Source: Mariniblastus sp.
GTDB lineage: Bacteria; Planctomycetota; Planctomycetia; Pirellulales; Pirellulaceae
Assembly: GCA_022447555.1 (NCBI GenBank)
Contig: JAKVBF010000005.1
Coordinates: forward strand, 74,173-138,172
Direction of reading: 5' to 3'
Length of the DNA stretch: 64,000 bases
Below the pieces are notes generated by a model. It searched no databases, was not told the DNA's origin, and saw only the letters and a program-made list of their open reading frames with translations. Shown piece by piece: positions 53,584-62,763 of this stretch; position 1 is the first letter of the stretch; each line of letters begins with the position of its first letter. The translations under genes were made by a program, and so were the position numbers.

Positions 53584-53758
53584 GGTGCACGTGGTCGATT
53601 CTTTGAGGGATGTTGCGGGACGCCATGGTCGATTCGTTGACAGGCAACTATAGACCCGGTTTTTGTCATAGACAATCCGGATATTGGTGATTGCTCGGCG
53701 ACGTACAGAATTGTGAACGTTGCATCCGTTCGCGACTCGACACCATACGCAGAGTTAA

Positions 53759-54844
53759 TCAGTCGCTGGTTTGGCGAGATTTCAGGTCCGGATCTTTTTT
53801 TAGCGGTAGTTTGATGGCTTTGCCAGTTTCGGCCGCTTTGTAGATGGCGAGGATGATCTCAACGCTTCGGCGTCCCTCAATCCCGTCAATTTCGGGGGCT
53901 TCCCCTTTCTTTATTGCATTCAAGATCTCTCGAAACTGCTGTGCGTGAGCGGCATGGCCGATGGCAGATGGGTCGGCGGCCCCGCCACCTGTTTCGGTCA
54001 CGTTTGCAAACTCGGCGGCGATTCTTTTATCCTTGGCTGTCATTTTGGAGAATTCCCACGACTTGATATCTTCTTCTTCAATCGTGACCGAGCCGTCGCT
54101 TCCGTGCACTTCGATTTTTTTAAGAGTTCCGGGAAAGGCAGCCGTTGTGGCTTCAATCACTCCCAGCGCCCCGTTTTCGAATCGGAGGGTTGCCGTGGCA
54201 ACATCTTCCACCTCAATCCGTTTGTGGGCGAGAGTTGCGGTATGAGCTGAAATCTGGGCGACAGGCCCCATCAGCCATGTAAGCAAATCAACGCTGTGGA
54301 TTGCTTGATTCATCAGCGCGCCACCTCCGTCCAGATCCCAAGTTCCTCTCCAATTACCGCTGTCATAATATTTTTGCGTCCGGAACCATTTGACATAGGC
54401 GTCGCCGAGGGTCAGTCGACCGAAACGACCTGACTCAATCGCCTCTTTAAGAAGTCGGGAACAGCGGTGAAAGCGGGAAGGGAACAAAGTCGAGAGGCTC
54501 ACGTCATTTTTTTCGCACTCGGCGATAATCTTATCGCAACGTTTCAGAGTGATTTCAAGAGGCTTTTCAACGACCACGTGTTTGCCCGATCTGGCAGCGG
54601 CAATGGCTGGGTCCATGTGAGCGCCGCTAGGTGTGCAGATCGTTACGATGTCAATGTTTTCATCCGCCAGCATTTCATCAAGATTTGTGTAGAAGTCGAT
54701 ACCGCATTCTTTTCCAAGACGTTGTGCTGCCGCACCGATATGATCAAAGCAGGCAACTAGTTTTGCCCCTTTGAGGTCAGCAATCGCTCGGGCGTGGAAA
54801 CGCGATATCATTCCACACCCGATAATTCCAAATCCAGTTGCCAT
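53759..54844 (-). CDS. Gfo/Idh/MocA-family NAD(P)-dependent oxidoreductase
   Basis: A 361-residue cytoplasmic dehydrogenase. The N-terminal Rossmann domain starts 'GFGIIGCGMISRFHARAIAD' and has 'DIVTICTPSGAHMDPAIAAA' and the Lys-containing 'VVEKPLEITLKRCD' motif (about 90-103). The C-terminal domain has the usual 'NWRGTWDLDGGGALMNQAIH' and 'HSVDLLTWLMGPV', with the His that normally serves in catalysis. The family oxidises sugars, inositols or related alcohols; the substrate cannot be told. Common and often multiplied in planctomycetes. No transport or kinase gene is adjacent to hint at a pathway. Confidence 0.92.
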   Translation of the reverse strand: MATGFGIIGCGMISRFHARAIADLKGAKLVACFDHIGAAAQRLGKECGIDFYTNLDEMLADENIDIVTICTPSGAHMDPAIAAARSGKHVVVEKPLEITLKRCDKIIAECEKNDVSLSTLFPSRFHRCSRLLKEAIESGRFGRLTLGDAYVKWFRTQKYYDSGNWRGTWDLDGGGALMNQAIHSVDLLTWLMGPVAQISAHTATLAHKRIEVEDVATATLRFENGALGVIEATTAAFPGTLKKIEVHGSDGSVTIEEEDIKSWEFSKMTAKDKRIAAEFANVTETGGGAADPSAIGHAAHAQQFREILNAIKKGEAPEIDGIEGRRSVEIILAIYKAAETGKAIKLPLKKDPDLKSRQTSD

Positions 54845-54884
54845 TTGTTTTATCCTTGTTGACTTGGTAGGTATTGCGATTGGT

Positions 54885-55874
54885 TTACAGGCCGTTGGAG
54901 CTTCCTCCCACTGCCATTTCTAGGGTTACCCAGAACATACTGTAACCATTCAATAGCATATGCAACACGATGCAGACCAAAATGCTACCAGTTTGACGGT
55001 ACAAAAAGCCCAATACCAGGCTGAATAGGAACAGGGTTACTGGCGCTAGACCCTGGCCTAGATGGACCGAAGCGAAGGCGAGCGAGGTGACTAAAATCGG
55101 CATCCATCGAGCACTGGAATCTGCCAACACCAGTTTAGGATTGTATTTCTTGTCGTCTACAGATGTCTCGTTCCGCTTGCTCCATTGTTCAGGAAATCCT
55201 CCGATCATGGACGTAGCGGCGGCCGCAGAACTCATTCCGCTGCCCAATCGTTGAAGCCAATTCTGTAAAAAGCCACGAAAAAAAACCTCTTCGGTGAGCG
55301 GAGCTAACACGACGGCAGTCGTCCAGGTGACGACCACGCTGACGAGGGTCATTTGGTCTCGTAAAACGTCGAACGTTTGATGCTCGTAGGCAACCAACAT
55401 CGAAAGTAGCCAGCTCAAAAAAAGCAGGATTGGAATTGTAATGATAAAGGCTGCACCGGCCAGTCGCATATCGGTTCGTATGTTTTCGTTTTGCCAACCA
55501 AAAATCCGAGGGGCGTGTCCGTAGCGAACGGCGACGATAGCTAATGCAAGGAATGTCGCTAAGAGCTGGCCGATTTGTGCGCTGGCAAGTAGCGTCAATT
55601 GTTGGGCTGGCTCGAGGTTGGAATCAATCTCCGAGATACCGGTCATCTGCACCGCAATGAAAATGGAAGCGGCTTGAAAGAACGCCCAGATAAAAAAAGC
55701 GACGCCGACGTCGAGCAAACCCAATGGTGACTCGAGCCGTTTGCGTGGGGGCAGCAAAACGTCCCACCGTGAATGACCGCCGGGCTGTCGTAGGCGTTGA
55801 ATTCCAATTCGCCAAAACGGTAGGCTGGCAATCGAGCCGGCCACGAATACCACAATGAACATTTTGTCGACCAT
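54885..55874 (-). CDS. CPBP-family intramembrane metalloprotease
   Basis: A 329-residue membrane protein with about seven to eight hydrophobic helices. The CPBP/CAAX-protease signature 'LAPLTEEVFFRGFLQNWLQ' (EEVFFRG, about residues 190-202) is intact. The two later His motifs, 'AFASVHLGQGLAP' and 'CIVLHMLLNGY', complete the metal site. Bacterial members cleave membrane or lipoprotein substrates, or serve in bacteriocin self-protection; the target here is unknown. It lies 59 bases after pgsA, same direction. The hydrophilic stretch 'EQWSKRNETSVDDKKYNPKL' between the catalytic helices is larger than usual. Confidence 0.88.
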   Translation of the reverse strand: MVDKMFIVVFVAGSIASLPFWRIGIQRLRQPGGHSRWDVLLPPRKRLESPLGLLDVGVAFFIWAFFQAASIFIAVQMTGISEIDSNLEPAQQLTLLASAQIGQLLATFLALAIVAVRYGHAPRIFGWQNENIRTDMRLAGAAFIITIPILLFLSWLLSMLVAYEHQTFDVLRDQMTLVSVVVTWTTAVVLAPLTEEVFFRGFLQNWLQRLGSGMSSAAAATSMIGGFPEQWSKRNETSVDDKKYNPKLVLADSSARWMPILVTSLAFASVHLGQGLAPVTLFLFSLVLGFLYRQTGSILVCIVLHMLLNGYSMFWVTLEMAVGGSSNGL

Positions 55875-55933
55875 AGAACAATCGTAGGCTCAAGTGCGGT
55901 GGGCAGGTTCGGCGGCGAGTTGATTGAAGATTT

Positions 55934-56560
55934 TCAAACGTCGGTTTGCTCGGGTGTTCCTACGATAATATCGCGGGCTCCGACAATATAAAGCCACCCG
56001 GAATGAAGCGTGGAGCCGACCGATAGCCAAACCGATATCACGATGGTTAGGAACAGCCATGTCGGCAGGCTAATCTCCGAGTTCTGTTGGTTTAATGCCA
56101 AGGCAACCAAGCAGGATCCAACGGCAATGCACTGAAACCACATTTTAAGTTTTCCCGCCATCTTGGCTGAAAAGTCACCTCCGGAGCCTTCAATTAAGCT
56201 TCGGATAACGGTGACCAGTAGTTCCCTTCCGACAACCACTACGGCCATCCAGCCGGCGATCTTTGCGTACCAGGGAAACGCTGTGGACTGTTCCATTTCG
56301 ACGGCGAGCAATATGTAGATGCCACAGATCAGGATCTTGTCGCAAAAAGGGTCAAGGATTCTTCCAAGCTGGGTGACTTGGTCGTACTTACGAGCCCACC
56401 AACCATCTACCCAGTCCGTTCCGGCAGCGATCACGAAAATCACCATCGCTGCCCAATAGAATTCGAGGGGGATTAAGACGAAGACCAAGAAAGAGAGTGC
56501 GAGACGCGCTGCTGATAATTTGTTTGGGACATTAAAAACATCATGGTGAATTTGTGACAT
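55934..56560 (-). CDS. pgsA: CDP-diacylglycerol-glycerol-3-phosphate phosphatidyltransferase
   Basis: PgsA makes phosphatidylglycerol phosphate from CDP-diacylglycerol and glycerol-3-phosphate at the membrane. The 208-residue protein has the complete CDP-alcohol phosphotransferase signature D49-xx-D52-G53-xx-A56-R57 ... G66-xxx-D70-xxx-D74. The later 'VVVGRELLVTVIRSLIEGSG' and 'SAKMAGKLKMWFQCIA' are specific to the PgsA branch. Four to five transmembrane helices. The start follows rimO by 15 bases, so the two are probably one transcript. Confidence 0.92.
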   Translation of the reverse strand: MSQIHHDVFNVPNKLSAARLALSFLVFVLIPLEFYWAAMVIFVIAAGTDWVDGWWARKYDQVTQLGRILDPFCDKILICGIYILLAVEMEQSTAFPWYAKIAGWMAVVVVGRELLVTVIRSLIEGSGGDFSAKMAGKLKMWFQCIAVGSCLVALALNQQNSEISLPTWLFLTIVISVWLSVGSTLHSGWLYIVGARDIIVGTPEQTDV

Positions 56561-56575
56561 GGGTCGCTCCTCCTG

Positions 56576-57955
56576 TTAGATGGCAACTCCGACCAGATCG
56601 TAGCCGTGTCCCTGTACAATCTCAACCGGTATGATATCTCCGGGTTTCAGTGATTGTCCACTTTCGGTTACAAAAACGCACCCATCTACGTCAGGGGCAT
56701 CAAATGTCGCTCTTCCGACCCAAGCTCCAGGTTGATTCGGGACCGAGTTGTCGATGATCACATCCATGGTTCGACCGACCTGTCGGTTGTTGAATTCAAA
56801 GGCAACTTCTTGCTGGACGGCCATTAATCGATCTCTGCGAGAATTTTTTGTGGCTTCGTCGAGTTGATTGGGAAGCTTAGCGGCAGGAGTGTCGGGTTCG
56901 AAGGAATAGGTGAATACGCCCATTCGTTCAAACTGGTGACGAACCACGAAGTCGGAGAGGTTTTGGAATTGTTGTTCCGTCTCTCCCGGAAAGCCTGTTA
57001 TGAACGTGGTGCGGAGAGTCAGGTTGGGGATGATGTCGCGCATTCGGTGGATCAGTTTTTCCGCATCCAGATGATTGATTCGACGTGACATCCGACGCAG
57101 CATTGTGTCATCGGAATGTTGAAGAGGCATGTCAATGTAAGGCAAGATTCGCTTGGCACCACCGATGATTTCAAGAAGTTCATCGTCGATGTACATCGGA
57201 TAGAAATACATTAGGCGAATCCAACGGAGCCCCTCAATCTTGTCCAGTTCCTTGAGCAATTGTTTCAGCCGAGGTTCACCATAGAGATCCATTCCGTAGT
57301 AGGTGGTGTCTTGAGCGACGATGATTAGCTCTTTTACACCCGTTTCGGCCAGTTGAGTCGCCTCCGCGATAATCTGTTCGATCGGCTTCGTGGCATGTTT
57401 TCCGCGCATTTTCGGGATCGCACAGAACGTGCAAAGGCGGTCGCATCCCTCGGAAATCTTGAGGTAGGCAAAGTGGGGCGGCGTGATTTGCAAACGATCT
57501 TCATCCGGGAGTGCACGGATCGGCGCGGGCTGAAATACGGCTCGTTGTTCCTCAAGATCCCCGACCAGTCGATCTGCGATTCGGGTAATCTCTTCTCGAC
57601 CAAAGACTCCTACCAACGAGTCAATGTCAGGGCGGTCGATTAGTAGCTGTTCTTTTTGACGTTCCGCCAGGCAACCCGAGACGATCACTCCCTTGGTTTG
57701 ACCGTTCCGTTTCAATTCTAGCATTTCGTCGATAGCGGAAAAGGATTCCTGACGGGCCCTCTCAATAAAGCCACAGGTGTTGATGATGACGAAGTCAGAC
57801 TTCGCTGGCTCAGCAATGAGCTCGTAGCCATCTAGTTTCAACAGGCCCATCATTCGTTCGCTGTCGACTGTGTTCTTGGGGCAGCCCAAGCTAACAAACG
57901 CGTACTTGCCTTTGTAGTCAGCCGTATCAACTGGATTTTTATATTCTTGGGACAA
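56576..57955 (-). CDS. rimO: ribosomal protein S12 methylthiotransferase RimO
   Basis: RimO is a radical-SAM enzyme that methylthiolates an aspartate of ribosomal protein S12. The 459-residue protein has the N-terminal UPF0004 domain ('YAFVSLGCPKNTVDSERMMG') with iron-sulfur ligands C25, C61 and C95. The radical-SAM CxxxCxxC is C171, C175 and C178 in 'SEGCDRLCTFCAIPKMRG', and a TRAM domain lies at the end. The 'SLGCPKNTVDSE' wording separates RimO from MiaB. The start is a TTG at 57955, and no strong Shine-Dalgarno was seen. It is the first gene of a run with pgsA and the CPBP gene. Confidence 0.95.
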   Translation of the reverse strand: MSQEYKNPVDTADYKGKYAFVSLGCPKNTVDSERMMGLLKLDGYELIAEPAKSDFVIINTCGFIERARQESFSAIDEMLELKRNGQTKGVIVSGCLAERQKEQLLIDRPDIDSLVGVFGREEITRIADRLVGDLEEQRAVFQPAPIRALPDEDRLQITPPHFAYLKISEGCDRLCTFCAIPKMRGKHATKPIEQIIAEATQLAETGVKELIIVAQDTTYYGMDLYGEPRLKQLLKELDKIEGLRWIRLMYFYPMYIDDELLEIIGGAKRILPYIDMPLQHSDDTMLRRMSRRINHLDAEKLIHRMRDIIPNLTLRTTFITGFPGETEQQFQNLSDFVVRHQFERMGVFTYSFEPDTPAAKLPNQLDEATKNSRRDRLMAVQQEVAFEFNNRQVGRTMDVIIDNSVPNQPGAWVGRATFDAPDVDGCVFVTESGQSLKPGDIIPVEIVQGHGYDLVGVAI

Positions 57956-58134
57956 TGAATTACCGGTTAAAATGAGCTGGGAAATGATGGGATGAGGCTC
58001 TGGAGCCCGTTGGTGATCGTAGCCGAAACCCTTTAAAAAGACGAGTCGGAATCAGTAGGGGCGGGCAATTTCCGCCGCATTTCCAAGGTAAATTTGGAGG
58101 GCTGCAACAATTGGAACGGTCGCTCCAAAAATAA

Positions 58135-59268
58135 CTAGTCATCACTCCGGATCTGACAGTAACTTTCATATCTTCGGACGTCTATTTTACCATCGGCCAC
58201 CGCGTATTTGACTTGGCATTCTTCTTCGTGAGTGTGGGTGCAGTCAGGAAAACGACAGCCTGTGATAAACGGGCGGATGTCTCGGAAGTATCCGCCAACC
58301 TCCTCGGCAATCACGTCCCAGAGTTGAAATTGGCGAATACCCGGTGTGTCGATTAGGTGACCGCCAAAATCCAACGGTATCAATTTAGCGGCGGTGGTCG
58401 TGTGGCGTCCCTTCTGATTTTCGGTACTGATTTTCGAAACCCGTAACTGCAGGCCAGGTTGAATTGAATTAAGAATTGACGACTTGCCAACACCGCTTTG
58501 GCCTGTGACCACACTGTCTTTGTTTCTTACAATTGATTTTAGCGACTCGATCCCCTGCCCTGTGGTGGCGGAGACAAGCAAAATCTGATAGCCCATTTGC
58601 CCCCACACTCCGATGGCTGGTTGAAGGTCTGCGGAGTTGATTAAGTCGATTTTGTTAATCACAATGACCGGTGTAATCCGGGCTTTTTCAGCGGAAACCA
58701 AGAACCGGTCAATTAAATTGGGCTTGAGTGTCGGTTCCGCTGCGCTGGCAACGACCAATACCTGATCGATGTTGGAAACGATAATCTGTTGACGCTGGCG
58801 ACTGGTGCGACTCAGTTGGTTAAGCCGATTCTCAACGCGGACAATGACGGCAGTGTCCTCATCAATCGGTTGGATGGTGACCTTATCGCCCGCCACCACA
58901 ACGTGTTGTAAATCGGTGGAAAGCGCCTTCAGGACTCCGCGTATCGCACAGGTGTATTGCTGTTCTTGAGTCCGCACGATCGAATTGAGACCGTGTACAC
59001 TAATCACCCGACCTGTCTTACAAAGGTTCGGATCGATCTGAAGTTCGACCTGAAAACCTCCCGTTTCTTCGTCCACAATCGCGCCAGTGACGGTTCTCTT
59101 ACGAGTTAAATCTCCTTTACCGGAGATCCGTTCATCACGACGCAAGTTCTCTATTTGCTCATCGCCCGCTTTAAATTCGCGCGTGAAATCGCGTTTTCGC
59201 GTGCGCGAATCATGCCGCTTACGGAAGTCGGCTCGTACGATTGATTTATTCTTCTTTTTCTTGCCCAT
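58135..59268 (-). CDS. rsgA: ribosome-assembly GTPase RsgA
   Basis: RsgA is a circularly permuted GTPase that checks late 30S ribosome assembly. The 377-residue protein has the OB domain from about 85 onward and the permuted order 'NKID' (205-208) before 'GQSGVGKSS' (256-264) and 'DTPG' (307-310). The C-terminal zinc site is C338, C343, H345 and C351. The N-terminal 80 residues are very basic at first ('MGKKKKNKSIVRADFRKRHD') and longer than in the E. coli protein. It may be an rRNA-binding tail. It is 179 bases upstream of rimO in the same direction. Confidence 0.95.
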   Translation of the reverse strand: MGKKKKNKSIVRADFRKRHDSRTRKRDFTREFKAGDEQIENLRRDERISGKGDLTRKRTVTGAIVDEETGGFQVELQIDPNLCKTGRVISVHGLNSIVRTQEQQYTCAIRGVLKALSTDLQHVVVAGDKVTIQPIDEDTAVIVRVENRLNQLSRTSRQRQQIIVSNIDQVLVVASAAEPTLKPNLIDRFLVSAEKARITPVIVINKIDLINSADLQPAIGVWGQMGYQILLVSATTGQGIESLKSIVRNKDSVVTGQSGVGKSSILNSIQPGLQLRVSKISTENQKGRHTTTAAKLIPLDFGGHLIDTPGIRQFQLWDVIAEEVGGYFRDIRPFITGCRFPDCTHTHEEECQVKYAVADGKIDVRRYESYCQIRSDD

Positions 59269-59658
59269 TCAAATTCAAATGGTTTAGTCGGGTAAAAAAA
59301 TCCCTTAGGCGATTATATGGTTGCAAATATTCACTTAGAAGGTTTCGAGGCGATGAGATTCGATTTACTCCGGGACGGTCATTAGCGGGTGGTCGATTCA
59401 GGTTGTTACAAGTCCTTCGGCTCCGGTCGGCGAGTACCTGTTGTGCCGTTTATCGCACCAACAATTGGAATGAAAAATAGGGGAACATGGTTATTCAACT
59501 TTTCGAAATCGTTTAACCAAACTAAGGTAAGCATAGACGGTCTGTTTCGATAGTCGCAGTTTGGCCCAATCGCGATCGACTCATTATAAGTTATAGCCTA
59601 ACAACTTTTTGTCGTCTGACATCCGTTGAATCTTTTTTCGTTGGTTCTTGGTGACAAT
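59269..59658. other. divergent intergenic region
   Basis: About 390 bases between rsgA (minus) and the PAS-GAF-REC gene (plus), holding both promoters. No RNA gene, strong hairpin or repeat was recognised. Confidence 0.4.
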
Positions 59659-61398
59659 GTGCCAAAAATACTTTGTCTAAAAAGTGAATCGAGTGGCTGG
59701 CCTGAAGTTCCCAGCGAATTTCGTAATCAATTTGAAGTGATTCAGGTTGAAGACGTGGTGGATGCGTTGCACTTATTCGGCATGGAACAGTATGCGGGTA
59801 TCTATCTCGAGCCAGGTGAATGGCTACAGCCCGCTCCTCCGCCATTGGAGCTCGGCAGCTCGGCAAATCATTCCATTCAGCAGCTGCTGATCAGCTCCCT
59901 GATCCTGAGGGATATGCCAGACGGCGTCGCACTCCTCGATTGTGACTGCCAGATCATTCAGGTAAACAACAAATTGGCCAGTTGGTTCGACATGACGAAA
60001 TCCACTGGCCTTAATTTTTATAAGGCCATCGGCAATCCGGAAATTTTGGGTGCTGAACTTAGTCCGTTGGGAACGGCATTGGCAAAGCAGTCGATCTGTA
60101 CTGCTACCATGCAGCAGAATGACAAGTATTATCAACTGAACGTGGCTCCGGTTGTAGACCGGGATGGAGACACAATCTTTCTGATCGTGACGATTCGTGA
60201 TTCAACGTTGTTCACGCATCAACGTCAAAAACTCGAGGCGCTGCATCAGGCTGGAATGGAACTGGCTGACTTGCGTCCAGAAGAAATTTTTGAAATGGAT
60301 GTTGAGCACCGAATCGAGTTGCTCAAAGAAAACATTCTTCATTACACGAAGGATCTTCTGAATTACGATGTTGTGGAAATTCGATTGATTGATAACGAAA
60401 GCGGTTTGCTAGAGCCGCTGTTGTCAGCAGGTATCGATTCGGAACGCGCCAAACAACCATTGTTCGCATCAGCTAAGGATAATGGTGTGACGGGTTTTGT
60501 TGCCGCCACTGGTAAGAGTTACATGTGTGAGGATACGACCAACGACCCCCTTTATCTGGACGGTTTGATTGGCGCGAAAAGCTCACTCACTGTTCCTCTG
60601 ACTTATCACGATCAAGTCATCGGTTCCTTCAATGTCGAGAGCCCCGAAGTGGGGGCGTTCACGGAAAGTGACCTACAGTTCGTTGAGGCATTTGCTCAGG
60701 ATATCGCTCAGGCGCTCAACACACTGGAATTATTGGTGGCTCAAAGGGCCAATACGGCACAACAAAGTGTAGAGGCAATTCACAGTGCGGTTGCGTTGCC
60801 GATCGATGAGATCTTAAATGACACCGTGCAGGTGATCGAAAGCTACATCGGCCATAATCCTGGTGTCGTTAAACGGTTGAAAGGGATTTTAAAGAATGCT
60901 CGCGATATTAAGCAGGTGATTCAGAAGGTTGGGGAGAAAATGGCTCCCGCCGAAGCGGTGCCGGCTGGCGTTCAAATCGACCAGCGACCTGTTCTGAAGG
61001 GAAAGCATGTGTTGGTCATTGACGCTGATGAACAGGTGCGAACGTCCGCTCATAACTTGCTTGATCGGTATGGCTGTATTGTGGAAACGGCCCATGAGGG
61101 AGGGGCTGCGATGTTGATGATCCGCAACACAGAGCAACATTATGACGCGGTGATTTCTGACATCCAACTGCCGGATATGAATGGCTATGACATTTTGTTG
61201 AAACTTAAAGCAATGACGGGCCAAGAACACCCCAATCTTATCCTGATGACGGGGTTTGGTTATGACAAAGGTCACTCGATTGTCAAAGCAAGACAAGCCG
61301 GTTTGCGACAAGGGGCTGTGCTCTATAAACCGTTTCGTTTAGACCAACTGTTGCAATGCGTTGAATCATTTGTTGATTCCGAGGCTGCTACTCCATGA
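59659..61398 (+). CDS. PAS-GAF-receiver signalling protein without kinase ATPase domain
   Basis: About 579 residues, cytoplasmic. It has an N-terminal receiver-like pseudo-domain (about 1-70, 'PKILCLKSESSGWPEVPSEF') and then a PAS domain ('MPDGVALLDCDCQIIQVNNK'). A GAF domain follows (about 225-365, 'SLTVPLTYHDQVIGSFNVES'). Next is a helical segment resembling a degenerate histidine-kinase dimerisation helix ('AIHSAVALPIDEILNDTVQV'). A full C-terminal receiver ends the protein, with acidic 'DADE', phospho-acceptor Asp in 'VISDIQLPDMNGYD', the Thr in 'LMTGFG' and Lys in 'YKPF'. No HATPase domain exists. The GTG at 59659 is preferred, since it starts the first strand; a TTG at 59626 is possible. 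Confidence 0.83.
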   Translation: MPKILCLKSESSGWPEVPSEFRNQFEVIQVEDVVDALHLFGMEQYAGIYLEPGEWLQPAPPPLELGSSANHSIQQLLISSLILRDMPDGVALLDCDCQIIQVNNKLASWFDMTKSTGLNFYKAIGNPEILGAELSPLGTALAKQSICTATMQQNDKYYQLNVAPVVDRDGDTIFLIVTIRDSTLFTHQRQKLEALHQAGMELADLRPEEIFEMDVEHRIELLKENILHYTKDLLNYDVVEIRLIDNESGLLEPLLSAGIDSERAKQPLFASAKDNGVTGFVAATGKSYMCEDTTNDPLYLDGLIGAKSSLTVPLTYHDQVIGSFNVESPEVGAFTESDLQFVEAFAQDIAQALNTLELLVAQRANTAQQSVEAIHSAVALPIDEILNDTVQVIESYIGHNPGVVKRLKGILKNARDIKQVIQKVGEKMAPAEAVPAGVQIDQRPVLKGKHVLVIDADEQVRTSAHNLLDRYGCIVETAHEGGAAMLMIRNTEQHYDAVISDIQLPDMNGYDILLKLKAMTGQEHPNLILMTGFGYDKGHSIVKARQAGLRQGAVLYKPFRLDQLLQCVESFVDSEAATP

Positions 61399-61501
61399 CC
61401 TTTGGCTGGCTTAAATAACACTGGTGGAGTTGGGGTGGGTTTCATATCGGGAGTTGCCTGGCTTTGGTCTTAATTTCACATAACCCCCTGCATTGATTGC
61501 A

Positions 61502-62683
61502 ATGGTAATGGACTGGCTAAAATGGATTCTGGTGTTGATCGGGCACGCCGGCTTTTGGTGTTTTGTATTCAATCACATTCACGCCAGCGCCATTCCTCGG
61601 CGGCAGAGGAAGTTAACCGAGAAAACGATTTTAGCTTTGGTCGTGGTGCCGACGCTTTGGGTTACAGGCAAGTTGTTATGGAACGCATCCTTACAGATGA
61701 ACCTTTTTAGCGAGCCGGTTCAATGGTATTTCTCGATCTTAATGGTGTTAGGTGCAGGTCTCTCGGTCCGTTGGTTTTATCGACGTTTGACCGCTCGACT
61801 TCCGGCCCGCGTCGTGCACCTAAGGACCTCTAGATCCAATATTCAAAAACAATGGTCACAGCCGCTTTTGGCGGGATCCAAGGCGAATTTGCTGGGAAGC
61901 CTTCCTTTCAATCAAGTGCTGGAGCTTGCTGAAGAGCGATTTGAATTCACGACGTCAGACTTGCCAAGCGATCTTGATGGCCTGCGGATCGTCCACCTCT
62001 CGGATTTGCATTTCACTGGGCGCGTGCTGCCGGAATATTTTCAGATTGTGATTGAGCAAGCGAATCAATTTGAAGCTGATTTCGTCTTTTTGACAGGCGA
62101 TCTGGTCGACGAGGAGCGTTGTTTAGATTGGCTTGAATCCGTCCTTTCCCAATTGCGAGCCAAGCATGGCAAGTATTACGTATTAGGGAATCATGACCGT
62201 CGAATTAGCGACGAAAGCGTTTTGAGGAAAAAGCTCAACTCAGCAGGCTTTGTCTCGGCCAGCGACGGAACTTGGCATGACGTTCCAATTGGCAAGAGCG
62301 TCGTTCGGATTGCTGGAAATGAACTGCCTTGGTATCAGGATGCAAACGAGTTGCAGAGTGATAGCAAGCTCGGCAATGCAGACCTTAAAATTTTGTTAAC
62401 TCATAGCCCGGATCAAATCGTATGGGCGAGGCAATACGAGTTTGATTATGTGTTCGCAGGTCATACACATGGGGGTCAAATTCGCTTGCCCGTGGTGGGG
62501 CCGGTCGTGGCTCCCAGTCGTTATGGCGTCAAGTATTGTGCGGGCACATTTCAATTCGGCGACACGATTATGCATGTCAGTAGAGGGCTCTCATCGGACG
62601 AACCGATACGCATTCTTTGTCCTCCTGAATTGACCTTAGTGACCGTTTGTCGGTCAACAGACGGACGCCGCGGTTCGGCCTGA
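61502..62683 (+). CDS. membrane-anchored metallophosphoesterase (YkuE-like)
   Basis: A 393-residue protein with three to four hydrophobic helices at the N-terminus (to about residue 105) and a calcineurin-type phosphoesterase domain. The two-metal motifs are all present: 'VHLSDLHF' (DxH), 'LTGDLVDEE' (GD), 'YVLGNHDRR' (GNHD), 'LLTHSPD' and 'FAGHTHGGQIRLP' (GHTH). It resembles YkuE/LpxH-related envelope hydrolases, but a substrate cannot be inferred. An ATG at 61502 is chosen over the TTG at 61493. It is convergent with the ThuA gene. Confidence 0.9.
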   Translation: MVMDWLKWILVLIGHAGFWCFVFNHIHASAIPRRQRKLTEKTILALVVVPTLWVTGKLLWNASLQMNLFSEPVQWYFSILMVLGAGLSVRWFYRRLTARLPARVVHLRTSRSNIQKQWSQPLLAGSKANLLGSLPFNQVLELAEERFEFTTSDLPSDLDGLRIVHLSDLHFTGRVLPEYFQIVIEQANQFEADFVFLTGDLVDEERCLDWLESVLSQLRAKHGKYYVLGNHDRRISDESVLRKKLNSAGFVSASDGTWHDVPIGKSVVRIAGNELPWYQDANELQSDSKLGNADLKILLTHSPDQIVWARQYEFDYVFAGHTHGGQIRLPVVGPVVAPSRYGVKYCAGTFQFGDTIMHVSRGLSSDEPIRILCPPELTLVTVCRSTDGRRGSA

Positions 62684-62763
62684 GGCGAGCAGGCTCCGCT
62701 GCGAGCAACTCCCCGCCGAGGCAGCGTAAAACAGGGAGCCGTGAACTCGTTAAAGAAGCGGTG

